Source of the DNA: Taibaiella sp.
Lineage (GTDB): Bacteria > Bacteroidota > Bacteroidia > Chitinophagales > Chitinophagaceae
Length of the DNA: 14,055 nucleotides
NCBI GenBank assembly: GCA_019454705.1
Contig: JACFNS010000004.1
Span: 1-14,055 of the forward strand
Direction of reading: 5' to 3'
Made by a program: the position numbers and the translations under genes. Below are positions 1-6,957 of this stretch, in pieces; position 1 is the stretch's first letter; the number at the start of each line of letters is the position of its first letter. The notes under the pieces are model-generated. The model saw only the letters and a program-made list of their open reading frames with translations. It searched no databases and was not told the DNA's origin.

Positions 1-465
1 AAATACATCCAGGTTGTTTACTAATCCGGCTTCACGTGCGTTTTGTTTAGGCAGTATCAATCCTTTGAACTTTTCTGCACGCGCCTGTATGGCTATGGGC
101 AATGCACCTTTTATGGGTTGCAGCGTACCGTCCAGGCTCAGCTCGCCCATCATAATGTATTTGTCAAGGTTTTCTTGCGGTATCTGCCCTGTAGCAGCCA
201 GCCAGCCCATAGCTATGGGCAGGTCATAGGCAGCACCTGCTTTTTTGATGTCGGCAGGCGCCATATTAACTACAATACGTGCCCGGGGCTTTTCCAGCCC
301 TGTATTTTTCAGTGCGGAAATAATACGTTCAATACTTTCTATTACGGCATTGTCCGGCAAGCCGACAATGATATATCCGGGTTTTCCACCGGGTGTATCC
401 ACTTCTATGGTGATGGTCAGCGCATCTACTCCATATACCGCGCTGCCAAATACTTTTACTAACAT
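1..465 (-). CDS. comM: ComM/YifB family Mg-chelatase-like AAA+ protein, N-terminal part (cut by window edge)
   Basis: Partial: the ATG is at 463-465 and 155 residues are visible before the reading frame runs off the left edge without a stop. The visible part is the N-terminal Lon-protease-S5-like domain of the YifB/ComM family. Its hallmarks are the start MLVKVFGSAVYGVDA, GGKPGYIIVGLPDNAVIES at about 26-44, VNMAPADIKKAGAAYDLPIA at about 66-85 and MMGELSLDGTLQPIKGALPI at about 105-124. The AAA+ Mg-chelatase-like ATPase and C-terminal domains (family about 510 residues) should lie outside the window. ComM in naturally transformable bacteria is a hexameric helicase that helps branch migration when single-stranded DNA recombines into the chromosome; in many genomes it is a housekeeping gene of unproven role. 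It is divergent from the plus-strand gene at 569 with 103 bases between. The family is certain; the function in this organism is inferred. Confidence 0.93.
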   Translation of the reverse strand, partial: MLVKVFGSAVYGVDALTITIEVDTPGGKPGYIIVGLPDNAVIESIERIISALKNTGLEKPRARIVVNMAPADIKKAGAAYDLPIAMGWLAATGQIPQENLDKYIMMGELSLDGTLQPIKGALPIAIQARAEKFKGLILPKQNAREAGLVNNLDVF

Positions 466-568
466 GGTCTTTTATTGCGTGGCTGAAACTACGAAAACAT
501 ACGCTATTTAAAGAAACCGGGCGATTATTCCATTAGCATGCAATAATATTGATGCTTATTTTTACAGC

Positions 569-1348
569 ATGAGCGATACAGTATTACTACATAAAGAAAA
601 TGGCGTAGGTTATATCACTTTCAACCGTCCTGACAAATACAACAGCTTCAACCGCGAGATGGCGTTGGCATTGCAGGGCTATTTAGATAATTGTGCTGCT
701 GACGATAATGTACGCTGCATATACATTACAGGAAGTGGCAAGGGCTTTTGCGCTGGTCAGGACCTGGCTGAAACCCCCGACCCCAATAATGTGGATTTTG
801 ATAAAATAGTCAGTGAACATTACAACCCTGTAATACAACGCCTGCGGGATATAGAAAAACCAATAGTGGCTGCTGTAAACGGTGTAGCGGCGGGTGCGGG
901 TGCCAATATAGCCCTGGCTTGCGATATAGTGGTAGCTACTAAAAGCGCCTCTTTCATACAGGCGTTCAGCAAGATAGGCTTGATACCTGATAGTGCCGGA
1001 ACGTTCTTCCTGCCACGCTATGTAGGCATGCAACGTGCCGCTGCGCTCATGATGCTGGGCGAGAAGGTAATGGCTGACGAAGCCGCTGCTATGGGCATGA
1101 TATACAAAGTATTTACCGATGAAAGTTTTGAAGCGGACAGCAAACAACTGGCAGCAACATTGGCCACCATGCCTACCAAAGGCATTGGCCTGACCAAACG
1201 CCTGCTGAACCAATCGTACAACAACAACCTGGACCAGCAACTGGAACTGGAAAAACAGGTGCAGGTTGAGGCGGGTAACAGTGAAGATTTTGTGGAGGGA
1301 GTTAACGCATTCCTTGAAAAAAGAAAACCTGTATTCAAGGGTAAATAA
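569..1348 (+). CDS. paaG: PaaG-like enoyl-CoA hydratase/isomerase (2-(1,2-epoxyphenyl)acetyl-CoA isomerase family)
   Basis: A 259-residue crotonase-fold enzyme, close to the family's usual 260. It follows PaaG closely along its length: oxyanion-hole strand and GQDL at 54-66, a NPVIQRLRDIEKPIVAAVNG stretch ending at 105, VAAGAGANIALACDIV at 106-121 and SKIGLIPDSAGT at 134-145. The C-terminus is VNAFLEKRKPVFKGK. D141 sits where PaaG enzymes carry their catalytic aspartate; the crotonase position for a second acid is not glutamate, which favours isomerase over hydratase. In phenylacetate catabolism PaaG converts ring-epoxide phenylacetyl-CoA to the oxepin form, in the cytoplasm, and it also shifts double bonds of enoyl-CoAs. 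No other paa gene (paaABCDE, paaZ, paaJ) is in the window, so the substrate may be a different enoyl-CoA. This is the only plus-strand gene here and it ends 6 bases from the stop of the minus-strand glycosyltransferase. No good promoter or Shine-Dalgarno was recognised. Confidence 0.88.
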   Translation: MSDTVLLHKENGVGYITFNRPDKYNSFNREMALALQGYLDNCAADDNVRCIYITGSGKGFCAGQDLAETPDPNNVDFDKIVSEHYNPVIQRLRDIEKPIVAAVNGVAAGAGANIALACDIVVATKSASFIQAFSKIGLIPDSAGTFFLPRYVGMQRAAALMMLGEKVMADEAAAMGMIYKVFTDESFEADSKQLAATLATMPTKGIGLTKRLLNQSYNNNLDQQLELEKQVQVEAGNSEDFVEGVNAFLEKRKPVFKGK

Positions 1349-1354
1349 CCGCTG

Positions 1355-2377
1355 CTATGCTAACTGGGGTATAGCCTGCGGTGCGTGAGCTTCTATTAGT
1401 TTTCGTACTATATCCGCTGTTTCGTCTGGGAAATTAACTTTAACCCTTTCGTCACTCAACAGCCACCACCTTATTTTATCATAGTATTTCCGGCTGAGCT
1501 GTTTAATAACAGGAACACCTATTTGCGCAGCGGCAGCGGCATTGCACTGCTGCTCGTATTGCGATTGCATAGGTATTACCATCAGCTTTTTACCTAAATG
1601 TAAGGCTTCTGCGGGGCCTTCAAATCCCGCCCCGCACAATACACCTGTGCTACTGGCCATACTCTTGATAAATGCATTATTTTCTATGGGATGTATATGC
1701 ACATTTTTGAAACTGAAAGCTTCTTTATTGTGTTTTGAGAATACCTCCCACCGTACTTCTGCAAAGTGAGAAAGGTGCTCTACCAGGGCCCTGTCGTCGT
1801 ATGAGGGGAGATACACAGTATAATGCCCGTTATCAGTTGGTGTTATATCCCTTATCTCGCGCCTGATAACCGGGGTGAAAATATTATTAGTATATCGCCT
1901 GAAGTGGAAACCGTATGCTTCGGTAACAGGTGCATAATACTTTAGTACAAGTTCCCCTTTTAGGTCGCCATTTTCCGGTTGCGGGGCATTCTCAGCCATC
2001 ACAGCCGCTTGATGACTGAGACCTATACATGGCTTTCGCTTCAACTTACATGCCCAAGCGCTTACCGGCTCAAAATCGTTTACCACCAGGTCATAATCTT
2101 CTATAGGTAATTTATTGATGTCCCTGATGAGTTTAAATAGTTTCAATTTCTTAGCAGTCTGCCATATATCCACACCTCCCTTGCTGCCAAAGATGAAACT
2201 CATACCATAGAGTTTGTATTTAACCGGGAAAGGAACTGCCACATCGGCTTGTATGCCGCTGATGAGTACATCTACCTCTCCGTATTTGCATAGCTCAGGA
2301 TAAATGTCCCGGGCACGGCTCAGGTGGCCGTTACCTGTTCCCTGTATCGCGAATAATATTTTAATTTTGTTGTTCAA
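1355..2377 (-). CDS. MurG/MGDG-synthase-like glycosyltransferase (GT-B fold)
   Basis: A 340-residue cytoplasmic GT-B-type glycosyltransferase of the kind placed in Pfam Glyco_trans_1_3, similar in plan to MurG. The N-terminal loop GTGNGHLSRA at 13-22 is the classic glycine-rich acceptor/diphosphate loop. The C-terminal half has CGAGFEGPAEALHLGKK at 248-264 followed by VIPMQSQYEQQCNA at about 267-280, the region that holds the nucleotide-sugar in MurG-like enzymes. The start codon is TTG (2375-2377), overlapping the TGA stop of the upstream phosphoesterase as TTGA. The first in-frame ATG would be residue 59 and would delete the glycine-rich loop, so the TTG start is well supported. Translational coupling to the phosphoesterase is likely. 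Acceptor and sugar cannot be read from sequence; a lipid acceptor is plausible from the neighbours (an LpxH-like enzyme and an MsbA-like exporter). It converges on the paaG-like gene with no recognisable terminator between. Confidence 0.82.
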   Translation of the reverse strand: MNNKIKILFAIQGTGNGHLSRARDIYPELCKYGEVDVLISGIQADVAVPFPVKYKLYGMSFIFGSKGGVDIWQTAKKLKLFKLIRDINKLPIEDYDLVVNDFEPVSAWACKLKRKPCIGLSHQAAVMAENAPQPENGDLKGELVLKYYAPVTEAYGFHFRRYTNNIFTPVIRREIRDITPTDNGHYTVYLPSYDDRALVEHLSHFAEVRWEVFSKHNKEAFSFKNVHIHPIENNAFIKSMASSTGVLCGAGFEGPAEALHLGKKLMVIPMQSQYEQQCNAAAAAQIGVPVIKQLSRKYYDKIRWWLLSDERVKVNFPDETADIVRKLIEAHAPQAIPQLA

Positions 2378-3264
2378 GCAGCTTCTATGTTACCCGAGAT
2401 TCCGTCAATCGGACCGGGCTTGTTCATGTTCACATTCAGTTCCTTCAGCAATACCGCCATCAATTCTTTGGGGCTTTCTTTAACTTGCTTTTTCTTATTG
2501 ATGTTGATTGCCTGGGCAACTGGGTCATCAATATACCTGTATATACTCCACTGTCCATTGTTATACTCCAGCCCTGTCAGGTTTTCTATCCAGTCGCCGG
2601 AGTTCATGTATATCACAGGGCCGTTTTCTGTAACTACCGTCCTTATTTCAGGATGATGTATGTGCCCGCATATCACATATTTGAATTTATTTTCAGCAGC
2701 AATTTCACATACTGTAGACTCGAAGTTGTTGATGAATTTTACAGCGCCCTTCACGCTATTCTTTATTTTTTTAGAAAGTGATACTTTCCCACGTCCGAGT
2801 TTCAGCGATATAAAATTCACGAAGCGGTTGATAAGAATCAGCATATCATAACCTACTGCACCCAGCCGGGCCAGCCATTTACTGTGCTGCATCACTACAT
2901 CAAATACATCACCATGAAATATCCACACTTTGGCGCCGTTTATTTTTAGCGAAAGTTTGTTGGTGATTTTAAGAGAGCCAAGCTGAAAGCCTTTAAAACG
3001 GCGCAGCATTTCATCATGGTTACCGGGAATGTAATACACCGGGATGCCCTTGGTTATCCAGCCTACAATGTGCTTGATGACCATCATGTGTGTAGCCGGC
3101 CAGTATCGTTTGCTGAACTGCCAGATGTCTATGATATCACCATTAAGTACTACAGCTTTGGGCTTGATACTTTTCAGGTATTGCAACAGCTCCTTTGCAT
3201 GACAACCATAAGTTCCCAGGTGAATGTCTGACAAGACAATAATATCTACTTCCCTTTTTGCCAT
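2374..3264 (-). CDS. LpxH-like calcineurin-fold metallophosphoesterase (possible UDP-2,3-diacylglucosamine diphosphatase)
   Basis: A 296-residue binuclear-metal phosphoesterase with all five motifs in order: SDIHLG (D13, H15), NGDIID (D43), PGNHDE (N82, H83), FHGD (H117, D119) and CGHIHHPE (H201, H203). It belongs to the group usually annotated as UDP-2,3-diacylglucosamine diphosphatase, which in lipid A synthesis splits UDP-diacylglucosamine into lipid X and UMP at the inner face of the cytoplasmic membrane. Two points differ from E. coli LpxH. It is about 55 residues longer (a basic insert around 150-180 and a C-terminal tail). It has GNHD where LpxH has GNRD. The substrate is therefore uncertain. 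There is no signal peptide. The basic, hydrophobic middle segment (INRFVNFISLKLGRGK, 145-160) could sit on the membrane. The 3' end overlaps the glycosyltransferase start, so the two proteins are probably made together. Confidence 0.82.
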   Translation of the reverse strand: MAKREVDIIVLSDIHLGTYGCHAKELLQYLKSIKPKAVVLNGDIIDIWQFSKRYWPATHMMVIKHIVGWITKGIPVYYIPGNHDEMLRRFKGFQLGSLKITNKLSLKINGAKVWIFHGDVFDVVMQHSKWLARLGAVGYDMLILINRFVNFISLKLGRGKVSLSKKIKNSVKGAVKFINNFESTVCEIAAENKFKYVICGHIHHPEIRTVVTENGPVIYMNSGDWIENLTGLEYNNGQWSIYRYIDDPVAQAININKKKQVKESPKELMAVLLKELNVNMNKPGPIDGISGNIEAA

Positions 3265-3278
3265 ATGTATGGTGTTAG

Positions 3279-3294
3279 ATAGCCTTATGGCTAT
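3279..3294 (-). repeat. Short perfect inverted repeat just upstream of the phosphoesterase start
   Basis: ATAGCC-TTAT-GGCTAT is a perfect 6-base stem with a 4-base loop, 14 bases upstream of the ATG at 3264, inside the 107-base gap after the thioredoxin-like gene. It may be an operator, a small hairpin in the transcript, or chance. No promoter consensus is clear around it. Confidence 0.3.
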
Positions 3295-3371
3295 ACAAAG
3301 GGACGCATTTACTGTAATGCTATCATTAACAACACATTACCATAATATTAATAATGTGGAGGCGGGATTAT

Positions 3372-4811
3372 TTAAAGCAATGCTTCAATGGCTTCTATCA
3401 GCTTTTCGCTATTGCTGGGGCGGGGAGTATCTTCAGTCGCGAACTTGCCTTCTCGGTCGACCAGAAAGTAGGCGGGTATACCCCGCACACCATATACTTC
3501 AGCTACATCAGCCTTCCAGCCGTCAACTCGTGTGTGGAGACCAGCGAGTTCATATTTTTCCTTTGCTTTTTCCCATGCTTCAGCGTCTTCGTCTATTGAT
3601 ACGTACACAAACACCACATCTTTACCTGCAAAATGTTCTTTGATTTTCTTAGTGTGCTTGAACTGTGCGATACATGGGCCACACCAACTAGCCCAGAAGT
3701 CTATATATACAACCTTGCCTTTGAGTTCAGATAACTTTATTTTTTTGCCTTCAGTATTATAAACTGTAAAATCAATAGCAGGAGCGCCAACACTCAGGCG
3801 TTTCTTTTGCTCTATCATTTTTTCTATATACTTATCATATCTGCTATCAGGATACCTGCTGCTGAATTTAGCAAATAATTGTTCTGAGCGAGTCAGGGGA
3901 GCGCTGCGAACTGCAGATCCAATATATGATGCAAAGACGTATTCTTCGGTTTGAGCAGGCATGTACCGGTGGGATAATTCAAGCATTTTATCTCCCTGTA
4001 TATATTCTTTACCCGGAATGTCACTATCACTAACCACACCGTTAGCTTCAAGCAATTGCATGTAGTATCTACTTACATAATTTCTATATGGCAGAATGTA
4101 CAGAAACTCGTCATTGAACTTTGCAGGGGTATTTTTTACTACTTCCACGCTCTCTTTAGGAATGTCAGTAATGTCGTAGCTTTTGTTCTTCACTATTTCG
4201 TGCATGTAAGGATACAAGAGCATGTTGTTATACTTAGTGTATTCGTAATAAGCATTCCAATGCTCTATGAATGACTGTGGCAAGCCCGCACTGTTTTCTA
4301 CAAGAAAATTCAGTTCCCGTTGTACTAATGCAGTTATTGCTTTCTCAAATTCAGCAGGCTCTTTAGCATTTAGTTTATGAGCCGCGCTGTGAAAATTGTC
4401 AATCAAGCCATATGTCAACACATATTTTGCCATAAAGTTGGCGACAGTTGGTTTCATGCCAATGCCCGCATACTTTACCGTGTTATCGAAGTCTGCAGCA
4501 TCCACCGTAAACACCAGTTTATCACCGGGGCTGGCATAGAGTTCTGTAGCTTGTTCTCCGTTCTGAATGGTAACAAGTGTATAATTATGCGGCAATGGCA
4601 ATGTTACTATAAAGTTGCCGTTCTTATCCAGCTTTTCATTCACTACATGCATGCTGAAATCCAGCCAGTTGTCGCCATAATCGGGGTAGCTGATGGTAAC
4701 ACTATCTGCCAAAGGGTTCGTTATAGTTCCCTTTATAGATATGTCGTTTTTCCCTGCCAGGGCTGCAAATGTATTCAGGAGTAGCAATGTGGCAATCAAT
4801 AATTTTTTCAT
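3372..4811 (-). CDS. Secreted TlpA/ResA-type thioredoxin-fold protein with large N-terminal domain
   Basis: A 479-residue exported protein. The start chosen is the ATG at 4809-4811 because it opens directly on a good Sec signal peptide, MKKLLIATLLLLNTFAALAG, with likely cleavage after ALA. An in-frame TTG at 4833-4835 would add eight residues ahead of the signal and is less likely. Residues about 25-105 look like a beta-sandwich of the DUF4369 sort seen in many Bacteroidota thioredoxins, and about 105-335 is a mostly helical linker region that I do not recognise. From about 339 there is a TlpA-like domain with SVGAPAIDF, FWASWCGPC (C377, C380) and a cis-proline in GVRGIPAYF (P446). Such proteins reduce or exchange disulfides in the periplasm, as in cytochrome c maturation or stress response. 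No signal-peptide lipobox cysteine is present, so it should be soluble. It lies 46 bases after the ABC exporter gene on the same strand, a likely shared transcript. Confidence 0.88.
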   Translation of the reverse strand: MKKLLIATLLLLNTFAALAGKNDISIKGTITNPLADSVTISYPDYGDNWLDFSMHVVNEKLDKNGNFIVTLPLPHNYTLVTIQNGEQATELYASPGDKLVFTVDAADFDNTVKYAGIGMKPTVANFMAKYVLTYGLIDNFHSAAHKLNAKEPAEFEKAITALVQRELNFLVENSAGLPQSFIEHWNAYYEYTKYNNMLLYPYMHEIVKNKSYDITDIPKESVEVVKNTPAKFNDEFLYILPYRNYVSRYYMQLLEANGVVSDSDIPGKEYIQGDKMLELSHRYMPAQTEEYVFASYIGSAVRSAPLTRSEQLFAKFSSRYPDSRYDKYIEKMIEQKKRLSVGAPAIDFTVYNTEGKKIKLSELKGKVVYIDFWASWCGPCIAQFKHTKKIKEHFAGKDVVFVYVSIDEDAEAWEKAKEKYELAGLHTRVDGWKADVAEVYGVRGIPAYFLVDREGKFATEDTPRPSNSEKLIEAIEALL

Positions 4812-4857
4812 TGGTATGTATTTGTGGTTGTACAATTTATAAAAAAGTAACGGTAGT

Positions 4858-6645
4858 TTATGCTGTAGCGTTCATTTCCGTCTGGTGGCGGTATAGGCGC
4901 GCATAGCGTTTATTCAGTTGCATCAGCTCTTCATGAGTGCCCTGTTCCGCTATCTGCCCATTTTCCAGCACGATTATCTTATCAAAATCCCAACCTGTAA
5001 AAATCCTGTGCGTGATGACGATTACCGTCTTGTTCTCGATATAGGGTTTCAGGTTGGTAAGTATATTCTGTTCCGTTTGCGTATCCACGGCAGATAGAGA
5101 TTCATCCATCAGCAATATCGGACTGTTTTTTACCAGCGCTCTTGCCAGTACCAACCTTTGTTTCTGCCCGCCAGATAGCATTACACCCCGTTCACCTATT
5201 ACTGTTTCATAACCATCCTTCAGCATGGCTATATCTTTCTCAAAGTCGGCCAGTCTCGCGGCTTCTTTTACTTCAGCATCTGTAGCATCAGCCCTGCCAA
5301 ACCTGATATTATTGTACACCGTGTCCGAAAAAAGCAAAGCCTCCTGTGGCGCATATGCGATTGAAGTACGCAAAGTTTGCAGATGATAATCCTTTATGGA
5401 CTGCCGGTCAATGTGGATATTGCCCTGTGAAGCATCGTACATACGGAGCAGCAGATGTACCAGTGTAGACTTGCCTGACCCAGTTTTGCCAATTACAGCT
5501 ACTTTCTCCCCCGCTTTTATTTCAAGTGTGAAATTATCCAGGGCTTTGATACCTGTATGCTGATATACGAAACCCACCCCTTCGAAGCTGATATTGCCTT
5601 TTGGAGTTTCGCGTATTGCGCCTTCTTTACTCACAATATCAGGCTGTGCGTCCATAAATTCATTGATACGCTTTTGTGAAGCGCCCGCCCGCTGCACTAT
5701 GGATGCTACCCAACCAATTGCCATCATGGGGAACATAAGCATAGTGATGTACAGAATGAATTCCGCTATGTTTCCCGCAGAAATGGTACCCTGTATGGCA
5801 TAATAACCGCCTATGAGCACAGTGCTGAGGATACTCAGGCCGATAAACAGGTTCATAGACGGGAAGAATACAGCCTCTGTAAGTGACAGGTTGATGGCGC
5901 TTTTTTTATATTCTTCGCTCTTGTCGTTAAAGAAACCCATCATGGCTTTTTCCTGCACAAATGATTTTATCACCCTGATGCCCGAATACGACTCCTGCGC
6001 AATCGTAGTCATATCAGACAATTGAGATTGGATTTTCTCGCTTTTCCTGAAAATTACCCTGTTTACCAGGTAAATACTGAGTGCAAGAAAGGGTAGCGGC
6101 AGGATAACATAGAAAGTGAGCAGGGGGCTAACACGTACCATATTCCACAGGCACATAATGGTCAGCACCACCAGGTTGGTAGTGTACATGATAGCAGGGC
6201 CAATGTACATACGCACACGTGACACATCTTCGGAGATACGGTTCATCAGGTCTCCCGTATTGCGGGTTTTGTAAAACTGAGTATTCAGTGCCTGGTAATG
6301 CTGGTAAATATCATTTTTCAGGTCGTACTCTACATGCCGCGACATCACGATAATCGTTTGCCGCATAAAAAACATAAACAGCCCGCGGGCGATAGCGAGC
6401 CCTAATAATATCAGCCCGCTTTGCAGTACCAATGTGAAAATATAATCCTCAAAATCAACGGATAAAGAAGTGTCGGCAAAGAGCCTGTAATTGGTAATAT
6501 TTGCATTCACCCTGTCAATTACATTCCTGATGATGACAGGGGGTATAACCGCAAATACGTTGGAAATGGATACAAACAGCATACCCAGAATCAAGTGCCA
6601 TTTGTATCGCAACAGGTATTTGTTAAGCGCGGCCAGATGTTTCAT
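4858..6645 (-). CDS. ABC exporter, fused membrane and ATPase domains (MsbA/MdlA/YheI type)
   Basis: A complete 595-residue half-transporter. Residues 1-325 form the six-helix exporter membrane domain (hydrophobic stretches near 16-38, 70-93, 152-170, 175-195, 262-283 and 292-314). Residues 348-595 are the nucleotide-binding domain. Walker A is GKTGSGKST at 386-394, the Q-loop is Q434 in YAPQE, the signature is LSGGQKQR at 490-497, Walker B is ILLMDE at 510-515 with E515 intact, the D-loop is SAVD at 518-521 and the switch is H546. All catalytic residues are present, so it could work as a homodimer; no second half-transporter is adjacent. The DESLSAVDTQTEQ wording is closest to the MdlA/MdlB/YheI group of multidrug or lipid exporters. 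Candidate cargo includes lipids, glycolipids or amphipathic drugs. It is the first gene of a minus-strand run with the thioredoxin, phosphoesterase and glycosyltransferase, and is preceded by a 312-base non-coding leader region with a terminator-like hairpin. Confidence 0.92.
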   Translation of the reverse strand: MKHLAALNKYLLRYKWHLILGMLFVSISNVFAVIPPVIIRNVIDRVNANITNYRLFADTSLSVDFEDYIFTLVLQSGLILLGLAIARGLFMFFMRQTIIVMSRHVEYDLKNDIYQHYQALNTQFYKTRNTGDLMNRISEDVSRVRMYIGPAIMYTTNLVVLTIMCLWNMVRVSPLLTFYVILPLPFLALSIYLVNRVIFRKSEKIQSQLSDMTTIAQESYSGIRVIKSFVQEKAMMGFFNDKSEEYKKSAINLSLTEAVFFPSMNLFIGLSILSTVLIGGYYAIQGTISAGNIAEFILYITMLMFPMMAIGWVASIVQRAGASQKRINEFMDAQPDIVSKEGAIRETPKGNISFEGVGFVYQHTGIKALDNFTLEIKAGEKVAVIGKTGSGKSTLVHLLLRMYDASQGNIHIDRQSIKDYHLQTLRTSIAYAPQEALLFSDTVYNNIRFGRADATDAEVKEAARLADFEKDIAMLKDGYETVIGERGVMLSGGQKQRLVLARALVKNSPILLMDESLSAVDTQTEQNILTNLKPYIENKTVIVITHRIFTGWDFDKIIVLENGQIAEQGTHEELMQLNKRYARLYRHQTEMNATA

Positions 6646-6714
6646 GTGTGCAAATGTCGTGAAATTGAAATAGAGTTATCAGGGTTATATGGTAGAACAA
6701 ACAGGTATAATAAA

Positions 6715-6742
6715 AACAGCCGCACTAAACAGTGCAGCTGTT
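6715..6742 (-). terminator. Rho-independent terminator-like hairpin upstream of the ABC exporter
   Basis: Read on the minus strand, AACAGCTGCAC - TGTTTA - GTGCGGCTGTT forms an 11-pair stem (one U-G wobble) with a 6-base loop, followed directly by TTTATTATA. On the plus strand the wobble becomes a C/A mismatch and no U-run follows, so the minus direction is right. It lies 215 bases after the TPR-HTH stop and 69 bases before the exporter start. It either ends the regulator transcript late or acts as an attenuator in the exporter leader. Confidence 0.7.
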
Positions 6743-6753
6743 GCCTTCAACAG
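6738..6753 (-). promoter_or_regulatory. Small hairpin overlapping the terminator, possible antiterminator
   Basis: On the minus strand CTGTTG - AAGG - CAACAG makes a 6-pair hairpin immediately 5' of, and sharing five bases with, the left arm of the terminator at 6715-6742. The two cannot form together. Such mutually exclusive stems are the geometry of attenuators, but the small stem is much weaker than the terminator, so regulation is only a possibility. Confidence 0.3.
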
Positions 6754-6893
6754 GGGAGTTGTTCAGCATTTAAGTATATATGCAATGGATATTTAAAATA
6801 TTATAAGAATAAATTGACATGCCATTTTAGGACACTACTTTTACGCCTACCCAATATTATTACGCATGTTGTTAAGATGCTGCAATACAAGCA

Positions 6894-6913
6894 TTACAAA
6901 ATCGTTACAAAAT
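6894..6913. repeat. Tandem direct repeat TTACAAAAT x2
   Basis: Two perfect 9-base copies at 6894-6902 and 6905-6913 are spaced 11 bases apart, about one DNA helical turn. They are enclosed by inverted ends GCATT (6891-6895) and AATGC (6911-6915). The layout suits a dimeric or tandem protein-binding site. The sequence is AT-rich, so chance is possible. It sits 45 bases downstream of the TPR-HTH stop and about 250 bases upstream of the exporter start. Confidence 0.4.
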
Positions 6914-6957
6914 GCAACTTATTAATTATCAAATAATTATAAGTGCATTTCAGATTG

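Larger units (their letters stand above)
6646..6957. other. 312-base non-coding region between the TPR-HTH gene and the ABC exporter gene
   Basis: No credible gene is present; the open frames crossing it on the plus strand start antisense inside the exporter gene and have random-looking composition. It is AT-rich between about 6765 and 6957. It carries a strong minus-strand hairpin with a U-run (6715-6742), an overlapping smaller hairpin (6738-6753) and a tandem repeat TTACAAAAT twice with 11-base spacing (6894-6913). It must hold the 3' end of the regulator transcript and the promoter of the exporter cluster, but no TAnnTTTG -7 element was convincing. Confidence 0.7.

Noticed and set aside
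43..462. Plus-strand open frame of 139 codons
   Set aside because: It is antisense to the ComM/YifB reading frame, whose translation matches that family almost residue by residue; the plus-strand translation has no domain character.
683..1240. Minus-strand open frame of 185 codons inside the paaG-like gene
   Set aside because: It is a shadow of a strongly conserved crotonase gene; the translation is rich in His, Tyr and Arg runs without any motif.
4812..4835. Upstream TTG start for the thioredoxin-like protein
   Set aside because: It would place MYNHKYIP ahead of a typical MKK signal peptide; the ATG at 4811 fits better.
6595..6936. Plus-strand open frame of 113 codons spanning the non-coding region before the exporter
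   Set aside because: It starts antisense within the exporter gene, crosses the terminator hairpin, has random Cys/Lys/Tyr-rich composition and no homology I recognise.
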